This document shows, piece by piece, positions 40,378 through 54,767 of a stretch of 64,000 nucleotides of DNA. The DNA comes from Centroberyx gerrardi. Lineage: Eukaryota > Chordata > Actinopteri > Beryciformes > Berycidae. Under the pieces are notes generated by a model. That model ran no database searches. It was not told the origin of the DNA and was given only the letters and a program-made list of their open reading frames with translations. The stretch is taken from positions 23,340,840 to 23,404,839 of the forward strand of contig NC_136003.1 in assembly GCF_048128805.1 (NCBI RefSeq), read 5' to 3'. Position 1 is the stretch's first letter; every line of letters starts with the position of its first letter. A program made the translations under genes and the position numbers.

Positions 40378-43300
40378 ATGGCAGCGGTGGTTAGCTACTC
40401 TCCACCATGGTGGGTGAACCTGCTTCACAGACTTCCTCATTTCAACCTTCAATTCGAGCAGACGAGCAGTGATTTCCGACCTGAGGACTGGACATATCAA
40501 CAGGTAAATTGTCATTACTGGTGACTGGATTTTCCCTTGACTCAAGTGACCCCAGCAGTTTTGATTCCCAGGCAGCCTAGAAGCCCACAGGGATATCTAC
40601 ACCTAAAAGTATACTACACAGTATACACACGTTTGTTTCAATATCAGTTTAGCTTCATGAGGACAGAGAGGAGGGTGTGTGGGGTGTGCTGTGTTGTCTC
40701 CAAGTTGTTCAGGAGTGTTTTCAACCTTGAATTTAAGACACACATTATCAGCTTCTCTCACTGACTCAAGACCTGCACATTTGCACCTGTTCTTTCCCTA
40801 CACCTTTTGATCCATGCCACCATCTGTGTGTAGCTGTTATCCTTGTCTTGACCTCTGCCTTCAGGACACCAACCAACTTCTTGTATACAGTGTTTTCGAA
40901 GAGGATCCCAAGTTCCTCAACTCAATTGTTCCCCTTAAGTTATACTCATAATTAGCAGTGATAATACCACATTTGAGGGCCATTTGGATTTCTAACTGCC
41001 CTTGCAAAAGACTCACCATCTACAGTTAAACCCACAGATTTAAAGAGGTTAAGCTGGCAGCAAGGGTGTAGGCGAGTGCACAGCATGATGAACAACTAAT
41101 ACTGGGGGAGGGGAGAGACTCCTTTACTCTCAGCAGCATGGCATTTCTTCACATGGTCAATATTAAAGTGAATTGTGTAAATTTAGTTAATGTGATACTT
41201 TGTTTTTGGCACTCAGCACCCGCTCTGCCTTTGCCTCTGGTGATTCATAGTTCAGTGATTGACACTGGCAGCCTGCATATGGCCCCTCACCCCTTAGATT
41301 TGGCCCACAGGGTCCTGAGGAGCGTCCCTGCATGTATGCTGTTTGATATTGTTGAAAAGACAGCATAGTTGAATCTGTCAGATGAACACAGGGCTAACTA
41401 CAGACTCCCTTGCCTTGTTTTTGCCCAAATCATGTGTTCTTTTTGGGTTTAATGTTCAACAGAGAAATAATTCAACAGCTGTGGGATGCTGCCAGGACCA
41501 TAATACTTCAAAGCAGCTATAAGAGAACCATGTCAGCCTAGTCACAAGTTAGGGAAATGTTTTGGGGTCTTAAACTCTATGAAGACACTTATACCTAATT
41601 TAATGTTCATTGCTTTACAGACACAAGTGTCATCATAGGCCTATTAACTGACTCAACCATTGACTGAACATTATCCATTGCAGGTTTATTGTTCATTGAG
41701 TCATGTTGCGGTGGGCATGATATTGAATCAAATGTACCAAAGTCAATTATCACTTAAAGGGTTTCACTCAACCCTAAAGCAGTAACCACTGTCCCTAATT
41801 CATTTATTGATGAACTTTGCCTTGTTTCTGTTGTAAATTGCCTTCAATATCAAATCTTCAGTGGCATTGATTGTGGTTTTTAAAAGGTTTTGGCTGACTG
41901 GATGATGAGCGTGTGGCATGCTAGTTTCACAGACTACTGAATGAAAGAAAGACTTTACTTTGTAAGATAGAAGGTAGTTTTCCACAGTAGTGTGTTGGCC
42001 CCCAAGACTGTCCTTTGAACCTGATATTGGCACAAAGTTACAAAGCATTTCGGTGGAATGAATGTTCACTCACTCACAAAATGCTTCCTTTTTTGTGGAA
42101 ATGGGAATTAGATATTCAGAAAAAGTGAGTCATGATTACTAAGTGTGTGAAAGAGGAAGACATGACATGCATCATAGTCAGCAGTATGCCGCCATGTGGA
42201 AAAACTTGTACGCCCCTTCATTTTTCCAAAAGAAATCCCATGGGAAAAAGTATACACATCCTTTCACTTTGGCTAAATTGTGTCAATGTCAGAAATTTGA
42301 TATCAGGTCTCTTCATTGATCTGTAGGATGGACTCTAATTCAGAAAACATGAGCATCGCAAGGAATGTGCTGTTGGCCTATGGATGGCACTGGAGTCTAT
42401 TTGCTCCATTTGCACGGTTCAGTGATCAACTCCCAGAGGTGTGACTCTTTGGTAGGACATTGGAAGGGTTCATTGGCTGGATAATGGTAGCAACTGTATG
42501 CGCATGATGCCCCACATGTATAGCTAGAACAGCTTGGACAAGATCACTTATGATGAGGGACCCGTATTCAGTGGAAACAGAATCCAGCTGAAATGCAGGT
42601 TTTATTAAAATATCACAGGTAATGCAGCAGTTGGGACAGATTATGTCACTCCCACTTGATGTTTTTCTGGAATCAAGTTACTTTAACACCTGTCATATGA
42701 GCAACACATACAGAGGTCAACATTAGGCTGGCCTACTATATGCAAGTGTTAATCTACTCTGATGCTATTTCACCATTATGACAAGCTGTTAAAGGGTACT
42801 TCCACTTATTTTCAACCTGGGCCTTGTTTTCCTAGTTTTTGCTGTCATGATGATTGATTGTGTTTAAAATTTCATCACTTACTTACACTTACACTGTAGA
42901 GCTTTACATACCACCAGTTCGCAGGGAGCGCTGTGTCCAATACACACACACACAGATCCAAAGCAATCTCCAATAGTTGATTGAACCCAAAAAGTAATTA
43001 AAACACGTCTTTTCAAAACAATAACGCTCACACTGCAATGAGACCTGTCTGTAGGGCTGCACGATTATGGCTAAAATGATAATCCCGATTATTTTGCTCG
43101 ATATTGTGATCACGATTATTTATCATGATTATTCATCCATTTTGTTTTATTGCACTTGAGCATTTTAAGTTAACCGAAATGCCTTCACATTCATAATGTA
43201 TTTTATAAACCTATAAATAAAAAAACATTCAAATGTACAAATCTTTGAACCTGTGATTCCGGTGCACCGGGTCCGTTGTTTTTTTTTCCGGGACCATCAC

Positions 43301-46300
43301 CTCTGTAGCCTTAGTTTTTGGGCATTTGTATTCTAAGACACTTATTTTGTAAGAAGTCTATTTGGGTGTTTGTGGGCTTTTATTTTGAAGTTTCCCATAA
43401 GGACCCGCGGGAGAATTAGTGTAAATAAGGAAGTAGTACGTTTGCCTGTGTACTGCGTCTCTGGTCGGAGATTAAAAAGGAAATATTTTACCCCGTAACC
43501 CGTGCTTCATTGTATACTACACTTGGATCCAAGCTAATGGAAGAGTTTATACGCACTTTGAAAGGTCAGCGGCAAACTGGGTCAAAATTCAAGTAATTTG
43601 AGTTTTGATTACGTTGACTAACTGTTGCAGCCCTACACCAGAGCAAGCTAAACCCAGCGTGAATAATCGCCCGCGGCCACAATCAATTAATTGTGGAAGC
43701 CAATATCGACATCGCGATTAATATACGATTAATTGTGCAGCCCTACCTGTCTGCATCCAATTTTCGATCCATTGCCTGAAATTTGTGCATGGCAGTATTA
43801 TTTTAACTGGCGTGAGCTAGTTGGCAAGTAGACCACACAAGCAAATTTTTAACACAATCATTGCCATGATGGCAAAAACTAGGAAAAGAAGACCCGGGCT
43901 GAAAATAGCCGGAATTATCCTTTAATTATTGTCGACACAATGCTCTCATTCAGGCTTCAGGGGAAATCTTGCATTGTCCAGATGGCTGAGCTGTCAGTGG
44001 TGATTGCCGTAGGCCTACTTAATGAATGGAACCATGATGCTTTTGAATTTGTGGCTCTCGCCCTGTGAAAAGGCGACATAAAAGTGATGCACCCAAAGTA
44101 AACACGCATTCTGTCTGTCACAATGGTGTCTTACTCCTGGATCATTGAACTGTGCAGGCAAACACAAGTCATTCTGTTGCAGTTGCACCTGATTAGCCAG
44201 TCTGTGTTGATCTTGTTTACATCACTCTGTCAGCACTGAACAGGAGGATTGGGCCACGGGAATATTCTCACTCATTGTAATTACGGTGTATTTTATAATT
44301 TGTTAAGGCTCTGCCTTCAGCCAGGAATTGTTCCAAGACTGACCAGCTGATTGCTACCAATGGGTTGGCAACCACTGCATTAGAGTGTATAGTCATGGTC
44401 AATTTCACAGTGATACATCAGTGAGAAAACCAAACGAATAGAACAACTGTGTATTTTTATAATAAAAAAAGTGGCTGGATGCAAATCTGCCCTACCCTTG
44501 AATCCTCAGGAGTATACAGTCAAGAGAAAGAGGCCCTCGGTGTGACCTACATATGAAGTGCTGTCGGCTGAGAGGTTGAACCATCACAGTATATCACTCT
44601 ACTGCTAGCTTTGAAATGCTTCCAGTGAATAATGATGATGATCGCATGTAGCTGATATTACCTGTTTTGTCTTCTAGAGCTGTTCAGGTGCTATTCATCC
44701 CTCCCTCCCTTTCACTCTGTGTGGATTTCTTTAATAATCCTTTTCTCATTTAAAAGAGAGCTTTTGCTTTTGCTTTTTTTTTCATTCAGTTGTCGTCCAG
44801 GAGATCAGAGGACTGGAGTCCAGAATCTAAAATTAGCTCTATATTTAGTTTGCCTAAATGAATGGGCTCCTGCATTGTGTTCGTCATTTTCAGCTTTCTC
44901 ACCAAGATCTAAAGCGGCTGTTGTTGGGGGGGAAAAATTCTGGACGGAAACATTTTCACAAAGCTTTTAGAATGACAGGAAAAAGACAGGGACGCAGTCA
45001 TTTATCAGTTCTCTTGTTCAAAGTGCATGGACTAGACTTTACCCATTTATATTAAACCTTCAGTTTCACTCAGGACAGGCGTTAAAAACAGACACAAATG
45101 CAGAATGACACTGAATTAGGAGGTATGCAGGGCAAAGTAGGGGAACACTTGATATTTCAGCCATTTGTTGCCTGAAAAAAAATGAACAAATACATTTACA
45201 TACTATTGTAAGGTGTAAATAGGAGGTGTCAGAAAATTTTAATACATGAGATGGGTATGAGTAATAGATCTCCAAAGGAAACTAACATTTAGCATGAGAT
45301 TTAATTGAGTTATTAAACGGATGTAATTAACTGAATGGATACTGACTATGATGGGCCATCGATGAAGCCTTAAAAACACTCACTTTATGGCAAAAACACA
45401 TCAGCGCCCCAGGGGGATGTTGGAGCACAGATGTTTGCAAGAAGGATTTAAGTTTATCATGCATATATGGCTTGTAATGAAAAAGGTCACAATCTCAGCA
45501 CTGCAAAGCAAATATGATTATATAATATTATATAATGTTAACGTTACCCAATGTCCCCCTGGGGATAATTAAAGTTTCTGCTAAATCTAGTAATACTATC
45601 TGTATTTCAGGCATGACTGTCTCAACTTCCCCACTACTAGTTGAAATATGCAGTTAGTGTGCTTCTGCCCCAATGCATGACTAGACCTGTAAAATGCTGC
45701 TGCCCCAACTATAAAATTCAAACATTCACATTGGATGAATTGAGAGACTTGCTGTCTAATATATGTGGCTACATTATGAGAGTTATCACAGGAGAAGAGA
45801 GGGGATCATGTCTGACAAAGAAATCCGATTCTAAGATAAACTAGTGCTTTCCAAAATGAAGCCGTTGTTATGTTTTAGTAATTTGGACAAAGTCATTCAT
45901 GCTTTTATCTCCTCATGGTTAGACTACTGTCACTGTCTTTTACTCTGGTTGGTTACCTGTTTGGGTTAGAAGGCCATAGGAGCTTAGGCTATAGGTTAAT
46001 CAGTAACACCTTTGAAATCACCTCTTATAGACTTTCTTTTATGTGAAGTCTTATTGTGTTTTACTATTATTTTGACCCTCTATTCTCATTCTTTTATGTT
46101 GTGATGCCTTCTTGTTTTGCTTGATTTAATCTATTTAATTGGTTTGATGCTTACTTTTATTTTATCCATAAAGCACTTTGTAAACTCTGTTTTTAAAAAG
46201 TGCTTTACAAATGAAGTTAATTATTGCACCTGATCATGCCCCTGATAATATGATGCTTATCATCCATGCTCTGTGACTCTGCAGAAATGTGTTCCAATTA

Positions 46301-49300
46301 ATCTGTAAGGTGCAGAATGTCTCCTACAAAATGATGCAGCCAATTAGTTACACCACTTTCACACTGAACTAGTAAGACAAGTCAACGGGAGACAATGAGG
46401 TCAGTGCCCTGCACAAAATTTCAAATAAACTCCCACACACCGCACTCTTGCATTGCTGGTGAAAATGTATTGATTCATCCGATGAAGGTTTTAACACCGA
46501 AACATCAGTAAATTTTCACCAGCAATGCAACACTGCAGTGTGCAGGAGTTTACTTGAAACACTGAACTAGTAACGCAGGAAATTTGCGGCTCGACCATCA
46601 GTGTGAAAGGGACGACCCGGGCAGGTGAACCCCACAAATCGACTCAGGGATGAGACCAGTGTGAGACGCTTGGTGTAAAGATCAGTGCTTAACCCGTGTC
46701 GTTGAACCACACCTCCTTTTTCCACTACACAACTACACAATGGGTGTGTTTACAAAGTTGACATAACAGTGGTGACAACAGAGAAGGCTAGATCACTGAA
46801 TAATGTTGACTGCACAGGATGAACCAGGATCAGTATACCGTAATATTCCTGGGTCATGTGTGTGTGAAAGGGGTATCATGATGCCATGAGGTTTAAGTAA
46901 CCCCCTCCTCCTGTCCCTGTCCCCCACCAGTCCATCCTGTTGCTGGGAGGCGTGGCGCTCGCCTGTCTGGCCCTGGACCTGCTGTTCCTGCTCTTCTACT
47001 CCTTCTGGCTGTGCTGCCGGCGGAACAAAAGCGAGGAGCAGCCCAACGCCGACTGCTGCTGCACGGCCTGGTGCGTCATCATCGCGACGCTTCTCTGCAG
47101 GTGAGTGTAAACACGGGGTCAAAGTGGTGATGATTCAGTGTGTTTGACCCGCCGAACTCTCATCCTCTGTTCTCCTGATCCCTCAGCATCGTTGCTAGTC
47201 TGGCTCATTGCAAGCCGAGTCACGATTCCTTGTCCCCGAAAGGCATTTTGAAATATTGTCAGACAAGTTCTCAGAGGTTTTGGGGAGCTTGTTTTCAAGA
47301 TGTTCTCCCCAATGTTGTCATTGTTTGAGTTTGACCAGCAGTATGCCTCAATAACAGTGGCAATAAGAGAAGAGCTAGATAGAATCATCATACTGTACAA
47401 AACCTGTCATCTCCTCCTGCACAGCCTTTTGAAGATCTCAGTCTCAACTGCAGCCCCACCGCCGTCTGTCTGTCTCTTCATTTGCTGACTCACATTTGCG
47501 TGTGTGTGTGTGTGTGTGTGCGCTCTCTGCTCATGTGTGCAGCTATAATATCTCACCATTCTGTGTCAGTAAGCGGTTGAAACAGCTTGGGCCGCTCTAC
47601 CTGAATGGCTGTTTAAAATTGCTTGTCAGAGAAGCCAAAAGAGAAAGGACAGCAATTATAGCCCAGGTATAATTATAGCATTCACAGTAGCCTACTTTAT
47701 ACTAGTTAAGCTCAATGTCTCTGCTTTTTCCATTGCTTTGACCAAAGGCTTGAAGGATGGAAACCTATTCAGTAGCTCACCTTGTGTTTCCCTGCAGTAG
47801 TGCTGAGAGAAATGGTGTTTGCATGTGTCCATTATGAATTCAACAGGATTAAGTGCAAAAAACAATACCCAACACTGCTCTGCACAGTTTTAGAGTTGTA
47901 AAGATCCAAACATTGTCTGTTTAAAAATATATATCTTGAGGAATCAAAGCCCAGCCTCCCATGTGTTGCAATGTTAGTAATCCTCTGAAATAGAGTTGTT
48001 ACACCAACACCAGAAACATGAATTACCAATGAATGAACATAATGGAGAGAGAAAGAACAACCTTTTATACAGAGAACTGAAATGTCCTACAAAATAGAGA
48101 AGGCGATCAAGAGACACTACTGGAGTCAAAGGATGCACCTTGGGGCTCCATTATTACTGTAGTCTATTTATTTATCTATTGTTTAACTAGACAGGAGCCT
48201 CATTGTAACTGTTATTATAACTATACCATCTGTTTTTGTTTCATCTATGCTTGCACACTGCATTTGTTTCCTGTTTTCCTTCTTGTGCTGTTGATGGGCC
48301 ACCGGAGAGCCATCACGGCTGATTCAGAGTAGCACAAAAAAGCACGGGGACCTAACGAGTACAAGGATTGCATTACAATCACTGTGTATCTGTGTGCGCT
48401 TGTACCCATGCACAAATGTGTTTTTGTGAAAGCTGAGTTGGAGAGATTAGAGACTAGTGTGTTTCCAAAAAAAAAGCAACAGTAAGGTGCTTGACCCCAT
48501 TGTAAATGGGCAAAGAGCTACAACACTGCCAAGGATACTGCTACTAAACCCCAAGGGATTATCATGAAATTCTAGTTGAAATGTTTTATGTTTGTTTCAA
48601 TTATTGATGGCATACAGTAATGCTGTTAAGGCCTGTTACCAAGTTTCCGAAAGCTCGCCATCCCAGTAGGGAGGTGGGCTTCAGTTTCCCTGTGGTTAGA
48701 CAGTCTGCTCCAGTTCACCTTTTTTTTACCCTTCAGGGTGTGAGAGGAAGAGATTAGCAGCACTCCAGTCCAGGAAATGGGAAAACCCATTCACCCACTG
48801 AATGCTGCTGGATGAAGAGCGTTAGACTCGTCTGTCTTGGCTTGGAGTGCTTCGCTTATCAACACGCCGCTTGATAAAATCCTCTCTGACATAGGACAGT
48901 TTCATCTTTTTTCAAGCGGGCTAGCAGAAAGAACTGTATCTGCACCACAGGAAGAAGTGTCTAAGCTGAAGCACGGTTGCTCTTCAGACTGGTTTGGAGG
49001 GCACAGAAAGGGAGGGTTTTTTTCCATTCTCACTTTCGAGAACTGACTGAAAAACACTGACCTACAAGGGAAATTCATTGTCAAAATATGAAGCGTGGAC
49101 TAGTGTTAGAAAATATCCTGTACAGTCCAATTTGCAGTTTAAAATCTTCCGCTTGAGAGTGTCAACAAAGAAATTCTGGCAATTGCACATGCACTTACCA
49201 TGATATATATTTTTTTATAGTATTATGAAAATATTTTCCCCTCACAGCATATTATGCCTGGGCATTTTGGATTTCAGATATTTGGTAAATTAGGTTCTCC

Positions 49301-52300
49301 AATACAATCTATTATTAATCAGTGGCAATACAGACAGCAAGAGAGGGAGAGAGAGAAGCAGAGATTGCACAGAGCTGTTCCCTGGTGACCCTTGGTGGTG
49401 GGGCATTACATTCTTATTTGTGCAACAGCACTGCTGTTTTCATGAGGAAGTGAAAGTGAATGTTGCCTTCATTCTCATGCATCACATGTAAAAGGAGTTT
49501 GACTTGGTGGTGTTTTCATGTTCTCTATAAGAACATATAATTCACATCGGTACATAACAGAAAATATTGAAATTCTGAATCGCCTACTGTCAGAACTGAT
49601 TCATGTATGATTTTGCTTATTAATGTAGCTATGAATTTATGTAGCTAAATAACAATCCATGGGTGTTAAGAATCAAAACCACCACCTTTTTATGTTTAAG
49701 TTGATATGCATTAACTTAACACAAGTTTATGAAATAAATGATAATATATGGTTCAGTTTTGGATCTCTTTGCAATTGATAAGCCTTGTTAGCTGTGTTGG
49801 TTCCACACACCTATAACGTAGCTGGTTATGTCTGTGTGATTGCCAGAACAGTTCCCTACAGTCTGAGACCTCCTGTCTCAGTACAGCCTTTGTCGGCCAT
49901 AGCGTGGGGTTTGGAGCATAGCTGGCCCATTCCTCTGGGTTGCTATGGCTCTGTATGGAGGCTTTCTGCTGGAGCTCAATGCTGCCTGTTCAGCAGGGTC
50001 TGAGCTGACAGGGTTAATGTAGAGTTCACACGCCTCGCTCCCCGTCTCGCTATCTCCCTCGCTCGCTCTCTGTCTCCTCTCTGTTTCTTTTTTAGCTAAC
50101 CCCTCCTCCTCACCACCCCTCTCTCCCCCTCCCTTCCCTTTGTCTCCCCTCAGCGCTGGCATTGCTGTCGGTTTCTATGGGAACGGCGAGACTTGTGATG
50201 GAGTGAACCGGCTGACGTATTCTCTGCGCCATGCTAACCGCACAATCACAGGGGTGCAGAAGCTGGTAAGCAAAGCAAAAATACACATTTAACACATTCA
50301 AAGATACATCACCCGTCATTGCCAATCGGCATTCCTGGTTGCCTATATCACTGGAGTAGTGTAGTGAATCCCTGTCATGACCCTGTTTGTCCCCGTGCCG
50401 GCTCTAGGTATATGACAGTACATCCTCCTTGAACCAGACGGTAGACGACAATCTGCAACAGCTTGAGGGCCAGTATGCAAAGCACACAGACTACTTGTCC
50501 ATCATCCAGAAGCTGCAGGGCCAGCTGGACGAGCTGGTCAGACAGATGGCGGAGATTCCCTTCTGGGGCAACACCAACATCTCCCTGGAGGAGCTGGCTG
50601 TCAAGATAGAGCTCTACGACTGGTACAGGTGAGACAAGACAAGCACTGGAGTTAAGATGAAGAGTGGCATACAAAATGATACAAAAACAAAAATAAAACT
50701 CCTAAAATGAGCTACATAAATACAGTTTGACTTGACTTGACTATTGTCCCTCTATTCCATTGATGTGTATTATTGCAGAAGTTTGTATTTTACTTCTGTC
50801 TTGTCTTGGAAAGGAATTACATGATGGGTGTTGCACAAGTTATGTTTGCTGCCTTATTAACATACCTATGAAGCTCCGAGGATCCTTACTGTCACATGAA
50901 GTTACACACTGAAAGTGTGACTGCGTCCATTCTGAGGCAGATGCTGCAGAGCCAGTAGTGGCAGCAGCAGTAAATTAGCATATCAGCCTCACTAGAGCTG
51001 AACCACAGAGGGGTTGACAACAATATAAATTTAAAGATTCATGTACAGAATCTCTTTATTGAACTTCCAAGGCAGGCACACACACACACACACAAGCACA
51101 CACACAGTGAATCAGCAGCTCATAGCCTTGTGAAGCAAGACTTGGCTGTCTCTCTTCACTGAGCTCATACACAGTTTGAAAGTGACTCTCTTCCCTGGTG
51201 GGACGGTGTTAGCCAAGGCTGCTCTGTTGGATACGTTTCCGAATTAAAATGGATGAATCGAAAGTAGGAAGCAGAGACGAGGACAGTCAACAGGCAATGA
51301 GGCTTCCTTCAGCCTCTTATCATTCAGCAGCTGACTTGCCAAGAATCTCAAACCTGCCTTCAATTTCCCACTTGGATAGAAGACGGGTTGTTGCAGCACG
51401 CTTCAGGGCTTTATAGAGTTTGCTCACATTTGCTCCTGAAATTATGAATGTGCCAGTGAGACAGTAAATCAACATCTCTCAATATGGCTCAATATGCCAT
51501 TCATGGCCTGTCACAGACTAACATTAATTCACAACATAAATAACATGAGATGCGCTCCGTGAAAGCAGATTAAAGGGCTGTTCCTAATCAGAGGTAAAAT
51601 ATGTAGCCAAGTGGTCGCCTAATGGTGATTGTTCAATATAGTAACCTGTTTTTGTGGCTTTACATTAGTATTTCACCATCATACTAAAGGGTTGGGGTAT
51701 ATAGAAATGCATTAAAAAACAAAATATTGTCTGTACAACTTAGGACAACACATGCTCAATGCGAAAAGGCTGGGTTTGGGATCATTTTGGCATTTGTTTT
51801 GAATAAATTTAGAAAAAACTCTTCTCCATTGTTGCATATTTGTCCGCTTAATGGTTTATGTAATTAGAATTCTGCTGTTAGATCTGAGCTTGTTAAATTG
51901 TTGTGCTTGTAAGATTAATCTATGTTTTTTCAATGAGAGATTAATTGTTGCTGTGCTTGTTAACTCTCTGCCATTTGTTGTCACTGACGTTTGTCTTCAC
52001 AGGTGGCTGGGCTACTTAGGCCTGCTACTGTTCGATGTGCTCATCTGCCTTCTGGTGCTGTTTGGCCTCATTCGCAACTCCAAGGGAACGCTCATAGGGT
52101 GAGTCTCATCACAAGACCGTGTGCACAAGAGCACTTAAGGGAAAACAATTCTGCCCTGGGAAACAATTTCAGCTGTTGTCACGGAACGAGTGGCAATTAC
52201 ATGAAAGCCCCCGACTCGTCAGAACAACCTTGCCATTACAGTTTAGTGGAGAGGAATTCATGCTCCATAAAATGTCAGCCCAGTCACAGTGCCTTTGGCA

Positions 52301-54730
52301 CAGGTATCATATTACAATTAGTATTTTGACAATATTAGTTTTTTCCATTACAAATTACACTTCAAGACACGTTATCACACACAGGTTTTGCCCCCATTCT
52401 GTTTGTTTACTCCTCTTTTGTTTTTATTTTTTTTAAAAGGCAGCTAGAAATAGGCAATTTGCATATCACATCCAGTAAAACAAAATACAGTAAACGGGAG
52501 AAGGTCTGTCAAAGAAATGTATCTATTAAACATAAATTCATTTTCTCTTTTAACAGCAACTTCAGAAAAACACCAGAGTGGAAATAGTTGGCTGTAGTTA
52601 AACTACTTCTACTTCAGTTGTCTTGTGTTTGTTTGCTTTTGTTGGCTAATCTAGTAGTTTATCTTATTTCATTGCAACTTACCCATTTTTGTATACTAGA
52701 TTTTCTGAGTTGGCTCTCCAACACGGCACTATTCAGCTGCAATTAACTTTCAACCTACAACCTGCATAATTTGAAAACACTGGTCTTTACAAAAGGACAC
52801 TGGTCCATTCTGATCCATTTTAGAGCCTTACACATTCTGAGAGACCTACTTATTTAACTTGAACATATTTTCCTCTATACTATATGGATTGGTAATTGTA
52901 AATGTAACTGTAGCTGCTTTAACACCACAGGTTAAAAGTGCCTTAACCTCTCTCCTCCTCTCGCTGTCCCCAGAGTGTGCTTGTTAGGCGTATTGGCTCT
53001 TGTAATCAGCTGGGTCTCCCTGGGGCTGGAGGTGGCTGTCTCTGCGGTAAGTGTCTCCATCGGAGCATGATCCTGTTTTCCAGGTAGGGCTGCACAGTCT
53101 GTCGTGTATGATTGTATAACACGATTTTAGTTTCCACAGTTAATGATGGTAGAACTTGGCCGTAGAGAAGCATGTCGTTTGGTTTCACTTAGAATGCCCA
53201 CTGTAGTTGAAAAGAGACAAGATGTTGATAAAAGATGTAAAAATAAAAAGTGTAGTAAAATAATTTTGTTCCCCCCAATCCTCAAGACTAATGATGTTGA
53301 TTAATACCTGTGATCACAATATCAAGCAAAATAATATGGATTATCATTTTAGCCATAATCCTGCAGCCCTGGTTCCAAGTGGACCTAAAGCTAACTTCAT
53401 ACGTGACAAATGCTTCGGTTACCAAAGTCCAGAACACAGCAGCATAAAGCTTGATCAAAACAGGCACATTTTGAACACATTTTCCATTGGCAGGGAAAGT
53501 GATCTCTATGCAAATTGAACACCCAATGTTGAGAAAGTCCTCCCATGCAGATGAATCAGATTTTTTCACACCTCTTAATGTGATTGATGTAGTTTGTGTG
53601 CTTGCTTTTACCCAAGATGCCGTCATCAGCTGAGTCAACCTATGCAAAATAGTGTTTTCAAACGTTTATAGAGTTGGTTGCTTTAGCCTGAGGGGCGGTA
53701 ACAGTAAAAATGAGAGTTCTAAACTAATATTTTATTTCAATTATTGTTAATTATCTTTTAATCAACCATTGTTTGTTAAATCACAATTAGTAGCCTAATC
53801 ATTTCTCTGTATTTCTTGATATGACCATTATGTATTGCAATAATTTATTTAAAAAAAAAAAAACTTTTGTTAAGTCAGTTTTGTTAATTTTTTGGCAGTC
53901 ATACCAGTAAAGCATTTTGAAGTTATTCATTTTTCTTCTTTTTCCAGACCTCCAGTGACTTCTGCGTTGCTCCTGACATGTATGTCACCAAACTGGCAAA
54001 CCAGTATGGAGTCATCAATCAAGGTACGAATTGTGTACAATTAGTAAAATATTGTGATAACAATATGCAGAATTACATGTTACATAATCAAATTGATGTT
54101 CATCACATTTAACTGTATGGTAATATAAAGTATGATAAAACTCTGTCATTTTCAAATAATATTCCCCAATTTGTCACTTTGTGAGCAATTAAATTAGTAT
54201 TTGCTTTTGATCATTAATTTAGACGACAGAATTTTGTATCACAATAACTCGACATTATTTAATCACGATATGATTCTATTGAAAGATGATAAATGATAAA
54301 TATTGATTATTGCCCAGCCATAGTGAGAGTGAGAGTGACGTGTTGTAATATTTTGAGTTACTTTCACATGCACTCAGACGACTCTTGCAAATGATGAATA
54401 TTGGTCATCTGCGAGTGTGGAGGACACATTTGGCTAAAATGTTTTACCCCATCCCCCCCCCCCCTCTCTCCATCTTCTCAATGCCCTGATTCTTGGGCAG
54501 CAGTGAGACGACATTGTTTTACAGAGCGGGGCTTGGCCTTCCTTCTCCTCGGCCCATAAAAGGCCTCTAAAAATTACTGCCACATCTGTGGCGGGGTCAA
54601 CAGGGCAATGGGCTGCACTGTAAGCGCCACACAAGCCTCTCCAATGTGTCCTGTTTTAGTAATTGCCCAATCTGGTCCCATGATGGGATGTGTGAGTGTG
54701 TGTGTGAGCGGAAAAATGATAGAGCCTCGC

Positions 54731-54767
<37 letters not shown>

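Noticed and set aside
51851-52436. Open frames extending TTYH3 exon 5 into both introns
   Set aside because: Only 52003-52098 is coding. The extensions pass the acceptor and the GTGAGT donor and match nothing in the family.
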